Below are positions 34,741-45,535 of a DNA stretch of 64,000 bases, piece after piece. Origin of the DNA: Aldrovandia affinis (taxonomy: Eukaryota > Chordata > Actinopteri > Notacanthiformes > Halosauridae); contig JAINUG010000086.1 in NCBI GenBank assembly GCA_029706075.1, forward strand, positions 2,417,060 to 2,481,059, in the 5' to 3' direction. Within the stretch, counting starts at the first letter, position 1; each line of letters begins with the position of its first letter. The notes beneath the pieces are model-generated. The model was not told where the DNA came from. It ran no database searches and saw nothing but the letters and a program-made list of their open reading frames with translations. Made by a program: the position numbers and the translations under genes.

Positions 34741-36668
34741 AATTAAAAATGTGGGGGTAAAACTATGTAGTGTTATGCAACTTATTATATCATTAATGTT
34801 ATGTGAAATATAAATCATATTTTTCAATGTATTTTTATTTAGTTATATTTCATATGAATTATTATTTTTTAATGCATATATTTCTTCCCTTTGGAGCAAT
34901 TTGTTTGTGCTTGGACCCCGCTTATCTCTGCTTGCAGCTGTATATATATTATATTTTATATTTTTAATTCTTGAGCGTAAACAGTGGGGTCATTGGGAAT
35001 TAAGATGGATTGCACTGCAACACCGTATACCATTATATTCCTATTTGATAAATAATTAAGGCTATCTGGCGTGTATATCTGAAAATTCCATTGGATTGCT
35101 GTAATATAGATATCACACTCTCCATATCGTGCAAGCAAATGCATCTCTTCTAAGGATGAGCTTGCGATGAAACACCGGACAACAAATCAGACAACAAAAA
35201 GTAAATTACAATTTATGACAATCAAATTTCATTCTCCAGGATAGGGAGCACCATTAGAGTAGGGGAGGCCAACCCAGGCCCTAGAGAGCTACAGGGTATG
35301 CTGGTATTTTGTATTCACCATAGAATCAGCGACCAATTTAGACCCAAGAATCCAGGTGAGGTGAGTTAACTGTGTTATTGACAAATGCATAACAAACCAA
35401 CTGTGGCTGAAAGAGTCAACATGTCCATAGCAATCAGAACAACCTTTTTGTACAATTCTGGGCAAATTATTTGTGAATGTCACCAGTGTCGATATCAGGA
35501 CTTTTATCTCTTCCCCCTTCCTGATCCATTTTCTGCACTGTGCAACCTACACAGTGCACACCACATTAGAGCCTCAGTTTGCATGTGCGTGTATATGTAT
35601 GAGTGGCTGTGCATGCATGTGTGCATGTTTGTGAGGTTGTGTTGGTGGGGATGGTAAGAAAACAACAGCATCTCAAAGGGGCAGGCCTCTTCCTGATAAA
35701 AGCACTGCATGTCAGCAATGTATTGCTCCAGTAATGACATAGAAGTTATTTTCAATATTATTTGAGTGCAAATGTAAAAGGCTTCTATACAGACCCTCAA
35801 AATAATTATCTTTTAATATTAAGTATATTTTGGGTCAGATTTCAAGGATTCCACTACTAAACCAAAAACAAAGAAAAATAAATAAGTCTTTTATAATTGG
35901 TTTTTACTCAGCATAAGGAAAAAATGCAAACGGGACACATTTCACCTCTGGCTGATTTATTGATTGCCTTAGCACTTTGAACACAATTAAAAAAGACTGC
36001 ATAGCAAGCCCTAATCCCCACATTTATGGAACACTTGCCGAGCAGAAAAAAAAGAGATGCTCAGCGAAAATATAGATGTTACAAATATCTTATTTAGCCA
36101 GCAGATGGGAAAATAATAGCATGTGCTGTGCTTACAGTCTTATTTCCCTAAACACAAGGGAAATAATCAAGAGATCCTTTCGATGGCTGTTTACCAATAG
36201 AGTGGCATGACTGCCACCTGTCTTTATTATCAAAGAGATTAAAATATGACTGTCTCCCCATTACAGCATTTTTTGTATTAGCTCAAATGATCAATGTGCA
36301 AACGCAGGCCAGAACAATCGGTGCCATGATTTATTTCACACTGTTTGCATGCATTATACAAGATGGATGGCCTCCTACATCCTAAGTTAGGTGAATGCAT
36401 TAATACCAATGGTCAAGTTGGTAATTAAACCTCTATTGTACAAGGTTCGATAATGCAGTACATACATGTCAGGGCACTCCTAATGGTCCAATTTGTGCTT
36501 TCCTTCAAGTGCTGCTGGCTTAAGTGTCAGAGCAGTGAGAGATGGAAACCTAAGTGAATATGAAAAATGTGAAATCTCATATGAGGTTTTCCACAGTTAA
36601 TGCATTAACTAACGGTGTGTGTATGTGTTTTATTATTTATCTTGATACAGTAGCTACTGTATATATAT

Positions 36669-37158
36669 TGTGCCAGCTGCCCGAGGGGGGATGATTGAGG
36701 GGAAGTACGTGGTGGGTCGCTGGCTCCACCCCTTCTCCTTATTTGGGCATGCAGGAAATCAGGGAACGCACCTGCAGCCCATGCCAGCTAAACGGCATGA
36801 AGACAAAAGTGCACCAGCCGTGTCATTTAAGGCAAAGTACGATCTGGGAAAATCGTGTTGCGGAGGGAGCATGAGAAAGTGAGTTTTTTGGATTGAATTA
36901 AGAATTCGACTTGCATTGTTTTGAGAGCCTGTGAGTGTTTGACCCTTTTTGTATGAGAACCTGATTTACGGATTTTGGATTACGGACATTGGACTGGGAC
37001 ATTGAAAACAGATTACAGATTGCAACTTGGTTTCCCCCTTCCCTTTGTGCTAATTCCCCTAAATAAAATACTGCTTTTATTGCATTTTGCCTGTATATGG
37101 TGGATTTATTATTGATCATTTGGTGGAGTTGAAGCTCAACACACCAGATTCTGCTACA
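36669..37158 (+). mobile_element. Solo LTR (family C)
   Basis: Starts TGTGCCAGCTGCCCGAGG and ends CCAGATTCTGCTACA, between AT-repeat flanks that give an ATAT duplication on both sides (ambiguous because the target itself is a TA repeat). An AATAAAATAC polyadenylation-like signal lies near 37062. It is 490 bp, GC-richer in its first half than the surroundings, and has no internal genes. Confidence 0.75.
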
Positions 37159-38489
37159 ATATATATATATGTTTTGTGTAGGAGCATATTCAGCCCTTCA
37201 TAATATTCCAGTCAGTGGAGGAAAATTACCAATATTCTTATTTGAAAAGAGAAATCTTTGCAATGTATTAGTAAGTAAATTTTTGTTATTTTTATTTATT
37301 TATATAAAATAATTAAGATATTAGGAAAAATGAATACATGGTTAGCTGATGGAAAACGTTCCATACAAGTATGAAATGTAAAAGTGTATGAAAAGGAACT
37401 GAAATCAATATTTCCTATAAAGTTTTTTCAAAGTTTAGCAAGTTTTCCAATCAAAATGCAACCAATAATATAGTCATTTAAAAGGAATATACTTCAAGTT
37501 CAACTTTAAATTAAAGCATAATTAGGGATAATGGTTAATGCACCTTGTATTTATGTTTTGAAGCAATTGTTTTATTTGCTTATTTCCATATGCATAACAT
37601 TTAAAGGCAAGTCACCTCTGGAAAAATTGTCCATGGCAGCCATTTCTTCGCAGGTAAAGATTTATCTTGACAGTGTTGATATGTTATTTAAAAATTAAAC
37701 CATATCAGTCTCAAGATAATGGTGAAATTCTAAATGCTTATCTTGAAAACAGCATTCCATTTTAAGAAGTGTGACACACTGAATATCTCAAGTAGGTTTC
37801 ACTTTGTTTGTATCTTTTACTTGATCAGGATGTGACTTTTATAAATGCACCACCTTCAAGATAAAGGTATTTACATTTCAAAGAGCCAGAGACATATGCA
37901 GTCACACTTAGAGCATACACTTACAGCATGAATATCAAAATTGCAGTGCAAGTGTTTCATCCTGTTATACTCACACAAAGTATTGTTTCCCTGGCGACAT
38001 TTTTCCATATATTATTTCAAGTCTACGTAATCCCCGTTTCCCTTCACAAAAAACAGAGGAAACTTGAGTGCATGTCAGTTGGATTACTTTGGTTCTAGAG
38101 CTGCTATTATCCACAAATGGGAGTTTAAGACTTATAAAATATAAACAATGATTTGTGTCTGTCTGCCCTTTACTTCAATTATGTAAATTACTTATTTCCT
38201 TCATTTAATTTTTTTTGCAAGCGGCTGCCTTCACCAATCCAATATTCTTGAAAAATTATGCAACTGCTCAGTACGCATCTGAGCATCAAGTCGTCAAAAT
38301 GCTGAAAAGTTGAAAAGCCTTTGGCTTTAAAAAGAATCATCCATGATCACCAACAAACAACAGTGTCCAGCCTCCAAGGTACCCAAGGTGCAAATTAGTT
38401 CTGAAAGGCATGGCATATTTCTTCCTTTCTGTGTTTTTTGCCAACCTTAACATTCAACAGGTTAAATTGCATCACCACCTGTGCCAAAT
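37159..38489. other. Unassigned AT-rich intronic sequence
   Basis: No exon, RNA gene or transposon end recognised. Confidence 0.5.
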
Positions 38490-39192
38490 CGTCTCTCTGA
38501 AAGAGGGGATGCAGTGCTTACTAATCAGTTGGAATCACATCAGTGCACATATCTTTTTTTAAATTACACATGCGTGACTCACACAGCAGTTCTTGGGGCA
38601 TCCTGGGTGTCTTGTTAAGCTTAAAGCCATGGGGCGCGACCCTAGTGCAGTGATTTCGAATTCCTGACTGTGCCTGTGACTGTGCAACCCTAACGGGTGA
38701 TGTACAATGGGCCATAGTTTTGCCTGTGGTGGGACGGTTTCAGTCGACATGGTTTGCTACATCTCCTCGCCCCAAAAACCACTCCTCTAGTCGATCGGGT
38801 GCCTGCAGTCTGCTAGTGTCAGCTGCGGATGAAGCACATTCCACCGTCGCAATGGCTGCGCAGCTCAGCTTGCGGACCATAGAGTGAAAAGAAGCTGTGA
38901 CTGGCAGGACACATTTGCTAGTCTGCACAGTCCCACATTGACAGTAACCTGCCCTGCCCAGTGGAAGCGTTCTCCTCCGACTACATTTTTGTGCGAGTTT
39001 ATCCGGTGGACTGCAGAGTAAATATATTCAGCAGCTTGACATCACGTGTTTTGGAGGCGATCGCATGATTGCCTGCACTCAACGAATCCTCAATGTTCCC
39101 AAATTGACAGAGGAGGTGGCAGCAATGAGCATGAACACACAAATTGGGCATACCAAATTGGGAGAAAAGAGTGGTAAAATGTCTTAAAAAAA
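38490..39192 (+). repeat. SINE-like composite, end shared with the 48.8-kb SINE
   Basis: The 3' end (CATACCAAATTGGGAGAAAA, then an A-run at 39186) matches the end of the SINE at 48752-49114. The middle (CACGTGTTTTGGAGGCGATC) resembles SINE bodies common in fish. The 5' limit and tRNA-like head are unclear. The short frames inside are incidental. Confidence 0.5.
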
Positions 39193-39194
39193 AA

Positions 39195-40637
39195 AAATAA
39201 TAATAAAAATAGAGGTTAAAAATTGGTTTCAAAAATTGCAGTTTTTGACAGTTCCAGGTCTTCTTTCTCAAGCAGTTACATTGTAATTATGGAGGGATTG
39301 AGAGTCACTTCGTTTTGACCCATCTTTTAAAAAAACATCAAATAGTCTGGCCGGAAGCAGAATCCAACATTCTGCAGGTGTGTCTACAATCAAATTCATA
39401 TTTAATCAATTTAAATGACATTTTCAGTGATACTTTCTTTGTTCACAGAATCCTCCCTTTCCAATCTTAAGGAAATCCCTGAATCCTTATCATTGCATTG
39501 TGATCTGGCATGCCTCTACCGTCATTTTCCTGCTTTGACCCTTCACTCTTACCACGAAGAATTACTCAGCTAAGTATATTCAATAACATTGCTAATATGA
39601 ATGCGTTGACATAGAAACTGCATTTGGCATTTGATTCTGCTGTCAGGTTCTATGTCTGTCACTGACTGCAATAGCAGTAATAATGAAAAGAGGAAAAATA
39701 CTGAATATTATTTTTGATTCAAATTGAATTCTGTATCTTCACCTGCCACAGTTCCACATGGTACGGTGCATGTGACTAAATGGCACAATGCCAATAACGA
39801 CGTCCAAAGCCAATAAAAGGACTCAGAGTATGAGACATTGCTTTTTATAGATCTGCCTGTCACCCAGCCAATAGTGAAATCCGCCTTGGTGTGCCCACCA
39901 GATTGGAATTCTCCGACCCCTATATGAGGTAAACCATGTTAAATTCAATTTTAATAGAGTTGTACCCTTCCTTCATTTCTGAGGAAAGCTTCAAAGGGTT
40001 CCTAAGTCAATGGGATGTAATGCTGAGCTGAAATAATTTGCTCAATAGCTGCATCTGTGCCGGTTTAACCTCCAATCTCTGCGGAAATGGTAATTTCACA
40101 TCAGTTGAAAGGGGGGAGGGAATAAAGATAATCGACAGCTTGGTCATCTCACTTCAGTGATTGCACTTGAATTTTGCTCGGGTATACAATTAAACCAACC
40201 CCAAACCAACTGAAGCCTTAGTCTAATACAGCCTGTCCATGCCTGGTCCCAACCCAAGATGTTCATGACATGTTCATGTATATTTTTTGACTTAACCCAG
40301 CAAAAAATATACAGTTTCAAAGTTTATATTGTTGCTTATATTACAACATCACTGCATTTCCGGAAGCAGACTTAAGCTGGTATCGATTATCCATAAAACC
40401 GTTCATCACAAGGCTGGGAGCTACATCAAAAAAAAAAAAAATCCTAGAAATTCAGCGGCATTGCAGGACCAAGGTTGGACAGCCCTGCTCTGAACTGCAG
40501 TGAGGCCTTAAAGGGGGTGGCTCATTTATACTCAATTATTATGTTCAATCAATCAACATATGGAGAAAAGAAGAATGATGACCCTTTCTTTATAAACTTC
40601 ACTAAAGCAAAAAAATTGCAATTATCGCGCCAATATA
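39195..40637. other. Unassigned intronic sequence
   Basis: No exon or clear repeat end recognised. A small repeat phrase (GGACCAAGGTTGGACAGCCC) is at 40467. Confidence 0.5.
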
Positions 40638-40963
40638 CAGTGGCACCTCGGCCCACGAACTTAATTCGTTCATTGACTCCGTTCATTAATTCGTTCATTC
40701 TACTGTAATACGCTTAGGCTTCGTAACACCACTTTTACGTGTATCAAAGGAGAACACAACGACAAACGATGTAAACAACGCTGAGTACTAAGCACAACTG
40801 ACGCTATCCACGACGCGCTACGGTGAGAAGCCCGCGAGTTTGTGTGTTTGTGCGTTCGTGCACCGAGGGCTTGTTCGCGGGCCGAGTTAAAATTTGTTCG
40901 GAAAGTGTGTTCGTGGGCCGATTTGTTCGTGAGTAGGGGCGTTCGCGGGCCGAGGTTCCACTG
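40638..40963. mobile_element. Pogo/Tigger-like MITE, TA target duplication
   Basis: The ends are CAGTGGCACCTCGGCCCACG and the complement of CAGTGGAACCTCGGCCCGCG, flanked by TA at 40636-40637 and 40964-40965. It is 326 bp and non-coding. Repeated GTTCGTGGGCCGA-type phrases near the right end form sub-terminal repeats. Confidence 0.85.
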
Positions 40964-41112
40964 TATATCAAATATTTTCACGCCAAATGCTTCTCTTAAA
41001 TGTTTTTTTTTTTTTTTTTTTAAACCTCTACTGGTATTTAGTAACATCATAAACCAAAATTTTAATCATGCATCCATTATTTAGCTTGTGCTACAAACAG
41101 ATCTTGCGATGC

Positions 41113-41535
41113 CTGGGAAATGATTGGCACCATGGGTTGCACCTGATTTGTTCGGCAGTTATTGAAGTACCTGCCTTTTTATACTAAATGTATCTGTTTG
41201 GATCGTAGTTTTTTGGGGGGATTTTTGAGGTTGAACCCACATGCTTTATCTAGCTCAGTGTTCACATCTCCGTAGCACAGCATTGGTAAGATATTCTACC
41301 ATGGAAAAATGGATTGTTGCTACTTCAAAATGATTTTCAACCATCCTGGTAATGTCATGAAAAAATGAATCAATGAATTAAATATATACTATTATAAAAA
41401 ATAAACATTATTTTGAAAAACAAAACATAGTTAATTATATGTCATTTTTGCTTGTACTGTAAATATTTTTTTTCTTATTGCAAGAAAACTACACTTTGTA
41501 AATCTGTTCCTGATGAGTTGCGTATAGCGTTATTG
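41113..41535 (-). repeat. Unclassified dispersed repeat R1, copy 2
   Basis: Reverse complement of 12940-13345, sharing GATTGGCACCATGGGTTGC, GTTGAACCCACATGCTTTAT-type, CTAGCTCAGTGTTCACAT and AATCTGTTCCTGATGAGTTG-type blocks in the same order. The central region has diverged. Confidence 0.7.
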
Positions 41536-41854
41536 CCATAAAAAGAAACAAGCAAAACAATCAATTCACGTCAGTGAAACCAGTTAGTAACTTTATAAAG
41601 CATTTTTGTTCATACATTTTGTCACAGCAAGGTAAATCCCACTTTGTCTTTGTTACAAAAGCAATGTTACCTGCCACTGTTTAAAGACCCAGACAAGCAG
41701 GATGGTGAATAAATATAAATGGGAGGGAAATGCCCACTCCAACTCGACAGCAGTGAGTCATCAAAATTTAGCTACATATCAAAGTATGCTTTGATCACTT
41801 CGTTGACTCCTATTGTATTTCTTTCGATTTTATGTGAAGTGTAAAAAAGAGTCA

Positions 41855-42000
41855 TATACGCCATTTAGCAGACGCTTTTATCCGAAGCAACTTGCAGTAG
41901 TGAATGGATATATTTTTCAGTATATGTGGCCCCAATGGGCATCGAACCCACAAGCTAAGCGTTGTCATCGCCGTTCTCTACCGACTGAGCCATACAGAAC
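41855..42000 (-). repeat. tRNA-derived SINE with LINE-type tail
   Basis: On the minus strand: TATGGCTCAGTCGGTAGAG (A box), GTGGGTTCGATGCC (B box), GGGGCCACATATACTG, then the tail AAGCGTCTGCTAAATGGCG. It is the same short SINE as 62794-62938. Frame-like reads across it are incidental. Confidence 0.88.
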
Positions 42001-42662
42001 CAGAGTCATGAGCCACATGAATAATAAAACAGGAAATAAAGGCATATTCATGCGTTCTGCAGTAGAGGTAGATAATAAGTTATTTTATAAGTCGTACTAT
42101 TACACAGCAATGTGTACAGAGGCATAAAGCAAAGGCACAGGGTTTGATGCTAAAAATGCTAATGCACTGCAAGGTACTGCCACCTACTCTTAATTAAATG
42201 AATTAAAAAAATGTTTAATGAATAAAACCAACATCTAACAATGAAATGACCTCCAGAAAGTTGTTTCCAATGAATTAATACTCTAATCTATGTTATTGTA
42301 AGCTTTCATTTAAATTAAACTTCAATTATTAAGGATTTAAGGATACTTGAGGACATCAATTTAAAACTAGTGTTGTAGTTTCTTGTTATATCTTCCCTTG
42401 ATGTAGTGTATTTGATTCTCTACAGCCATATACAGTTCACATGTTGCATCATTATTTCAGGTCATTAAAGATCTATTTTGATGGAACAAACCACCCTTTG
42501 AAAAATACATCAAAGTATACTATTGCCAAGAGAACCATTTATGCTAGACTTCACTAGATGGAAATAAAAATGACTGTACCTGTCATGTCCTCATGAACCA
42601 TTAAAACATTATTCCTGCCTCTTGGAGAATGAGCAATTCTTCATTATCATTTTTTTTTTTTT

Positions 42663-43500
42663 GCATTACATTACAATCATTTGGCAGATGCTTTTATCCA
42701 AAGCGACTTACAGAAAGTGCATTCAGCTTGAGTAGATAAACAACCACTTGACGCTACAATCTTCAAGGACATAATAGCTCAAGTAACCAGAAAAAAACAC
42801 AAGTGCTAAAGGAAATGATCAAAAGTAAGTTTTTAAAAATGTATTTATATATTTATTTATTTTTAAAACATGGGGATGGGTGGGTTAAGGTCCAAGGTGC
42901 GGTCTAAAGAGGTGCGTTTTGAGCCTGCAGCAGAAAATGGGCAGCAATTTGGCTGTCCTGACAACAGTGGGGACTTAATTCCACCATAGTGGTGCCAGGA
43001 CAGAGAAGAATCGTGAGCGGGACGAGGGGCCATTGGTCACTCGGCATAAGTTTGTAACCAATCGTCTAGGGGCAGGAGAGCACAACAGTCAGGCTGGGGG
43101 ATAGGGTTTGATCATGGCCATGAGGTAGGGAGTGGCTGTTCCATTCACAGCCTGGTAGGCCAGCACCAGTGTCTTAAATCTGATGTGAATGGATACGGGG
43201 AGACAGTGAAGGGTGCACAGGAGTGGGGTGGTTTGGGAAAACTTGGGGAGTTAAATACCAGACAGGCTGCAGCATTCTGGATGAGCTGCAGGGGTCTGAT
43301 GGCACATGCAGGAGCTCCAGCCAGGAGCGTGCTGCAGCAGTCCAGCCGCGAGATGATGAGAGCCTGCACTGGCACCTGCGCTGCTTCCCTTCTGAGGAAG
43401 GGGCAAACCCTCCTGATGTCGTAGAGCATGAATCTACAGGAGCGAGTCACCGCTGCAATGCTTTGAGAATATTGAGACATTTCACCTGTCAAAATCCTGA
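42663..43500 (-). pseudogene. L2-type LINE, C-terminal reverse transcriptase and 3' tail
   Basis: The minus-strand frame at 43492-43145 reads SCRFMLYDIRRVCPFLRREA, ALIISRLDCCSTLLAGAP and IRPLQLIQNAAACLVF, the thumb and connection region of L2 reverse transcriptases. Further fragments such as SKRTSLDRTLDLNPP mark the C-terminus. The extreme 3' end at 42663-42718 carries the complement of TGTAAGTCGCTTTGGATAAA followed by AGCATCTGCCAAATG. It is 5'-truncated, with stops. The tail is the one used by the SINEs at 41855 and 62794. Confidence 0.88.
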
Positions 43501-45169
43501 ATCCCAGAGTTGTATATCATATTTGTGCAATAGTGGATGAATCCAACATTCATTGTTGTTGTTTTTTCTCCTGAGACTTCATAGCGAGTCATTGGAATAC
43601 CAATGTGCATTTGTCTACATATTGAATATTCCCTCCCATCCTAAAGGCGCACCCAAACACTGCCACAACACTAAGGTCATTGCATGCTTGTTGACCTATT
43701 TACAATGTTGCTTGGGAATTTGGGTGGTAAAAAAGAAAGGTTGAAAAGAAGCCATAACAAAATTATTCAGCACTGCTAAATAACAAACATAATAATAACA
43801 ATATATAACTGAGCTTGCGGGTTCAAACTCAGGAACAGGAAGGCAAACTGTAGCCCTTCAGTAAATTCCCATAAATATGTCTCTGGATAGGGAAATCTGA
43901 CAGAAAATAAATAGTAACAAAGATTACTATCGGACCCAGTTATTATCAGTGCAACAATGGTAAATCACTCCACACTTGTGATTGCTTGTGATTGTCAATA
44001 GTTTTGATCAGGTGCAGACCTCCACATATGTCAGTGAATTTGATGGAATCCCAACCTTTTCGTTCCATTTTTTAATACAAATATTTTATGTGGAGCTAAA
44101 ATCCTTTCAATATAATGGCCGATAGTCACTTTTCACGAACAAACTGTAGGACAAGCCAAGCTAAAACATCTTCTGACAAAAACAGTTAACGCCCTACTAT
44201 GAAAAAGTTGAAAAAGTTGTTGATGCTCAACAGGCCATGGCAAAAATATATTTTTCCTTTTTCATAAATTGTTACAAGCTTAAATGTTGGATTGAAGACA
44301 TTTATGTCACCTCCAATGGTTTAATTATTTTACGATCTAAGGCAAATGTAATGGCTGATGAATTGGGTGGCTCCTGGAAAACACAGGAGACGAAAGACAA
44401 CCAGAGAGGATCACTGAAATATGTCAATAGCATAAGCTCTGAAAGGTATTTAGTGCTTAGTGCCAAAATAGTGCTCAGCGTAGTCAATGGTTTGAGTAGA
44501 TTGAGAGGACCGTCATGACGACAGGTGGTATTACACCACTTTAACTGATAATGGTCTTACTTAGTATATCTGATCAGGGCTTTATCTGGAAGACACAATA
44601 CTGGTACGAAAATGCAAGCTGTGGCCTCACCTCCAGGTAATGTTAAAGCTGTCATACACTAATAGTTAGCAACTGACAATGAGATTATGTGCTAATGTAT
44701 TGTTGCAGTTGCTTTTTATGTTGATTTACACTATACCTGTTTCAATTGCTGCTTTTAACATTGATACTGTTGCCTTTATTTAACATTGAATTATACTCTC
44801 TGTTTCACAGTTGGTTTTGTTGCCGTTTCATTATTTTCCGGAAGTTTCTCTCAACCACATCATCCTGTGGTCAGGGATTTTTTTTACCCTTTTCCCCAGT
44901 TTTCTTGTTTATGGATTTCCCTGTAAATGGCATTTATACCAAATATCTATACCAAATGATCTATACCAAATATGTTTGATGGATTGATTGATGCCATTGT
45001 TTTGGCTTCGTATAGTTTCATCATCAGTATAACTGCACTAATCTGCAATAAACATTTTCAAAATGTCAGGCTTAAATGCTTGTCAATTGCCCAGATTTAC
45101 AAAAATATGTCCTGTTGAAACACCCCCAGGCCTGAAAACGCCAGAGGTGTAGGACATTAAGTTTAATCA
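43501..45169. other. Unassigned intronic sequence
   Basis: No exon, RNA gene or transposon end recognised. Confidence 0.45.
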
Positions 45170-45535
45170 CTGAAAGTGTGGTGTAGTGTATAAGAAGCTG
45201 TGCGATTGCAGGTTTAATTCCCAGGAGAGGTACAGCCATTTGCCTCTGTAAACTGTTTTAAAAGGCACTCTTGCTTTTAATAAGAATCTTATCAATCTTA
45301 TTTTTATGTTGTTTACTCCATTTTCACTGCTATTTTCTTCCTTTTAATTGTATTGTTCTTAATTGTATTTATTCTTATTGTATTTATTGTATTCATTGTT
45401 TTAACATTTTCTTGATTTTACTTTATTCATTTATTTTTATGATGCCTATATTGTAAAGCACTGTGTGCTATAATTCATTGTATGAAAGGTGCTAAACAAA
45501 TAAAATGTATATTATTATTATTATTATTATTTTCC
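45170..45535 (+). repeat. SINE/L2-tail composite
   Basis: A tRNA-like head (GTGTGGTGTAGTGTATAAGA, then CAGGTTTAATTCCCAGG) at 45176-45236. The segment ends with an L2-type 3' tail (TTGTAAAGCACTGTGTGCTA, ATGAAAGGTGCTAAACAAAT, then AAA and a TTA repeat). The T-rich middle is unassigned, so it may be one SINE or two insertions. Confidence 0.55.

Larger units (their letters stand above)
32040..36668. other. Unassigned intronic sequence with small repeat fragments
   Basis: About 4.6 kb without an exon. It contains a SINE/LINE tail at 34133-34158, a SINE-head relic at 34660-34740, a short repeat at 35240-35310 (GGCCAACCCAGGCCCTAGAG type) and a TG-rich stretch at 35575-35640. Confidence 0.5.

Noticed and set aside
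41855-42000. tRNA gene candidate (A and B boxes present)
   Set aside because: The body and LINE-type tail, and a second copy at 62794, show it is a tRNA-derived SINE, not a functional tRNA gene.
43185-43540. Plus-strand frames of 79-105 codons
   Set aside because: They are the opposite strand of the L2 reverse-transcriptase remnant, which has clear family motifs on the minus strand.
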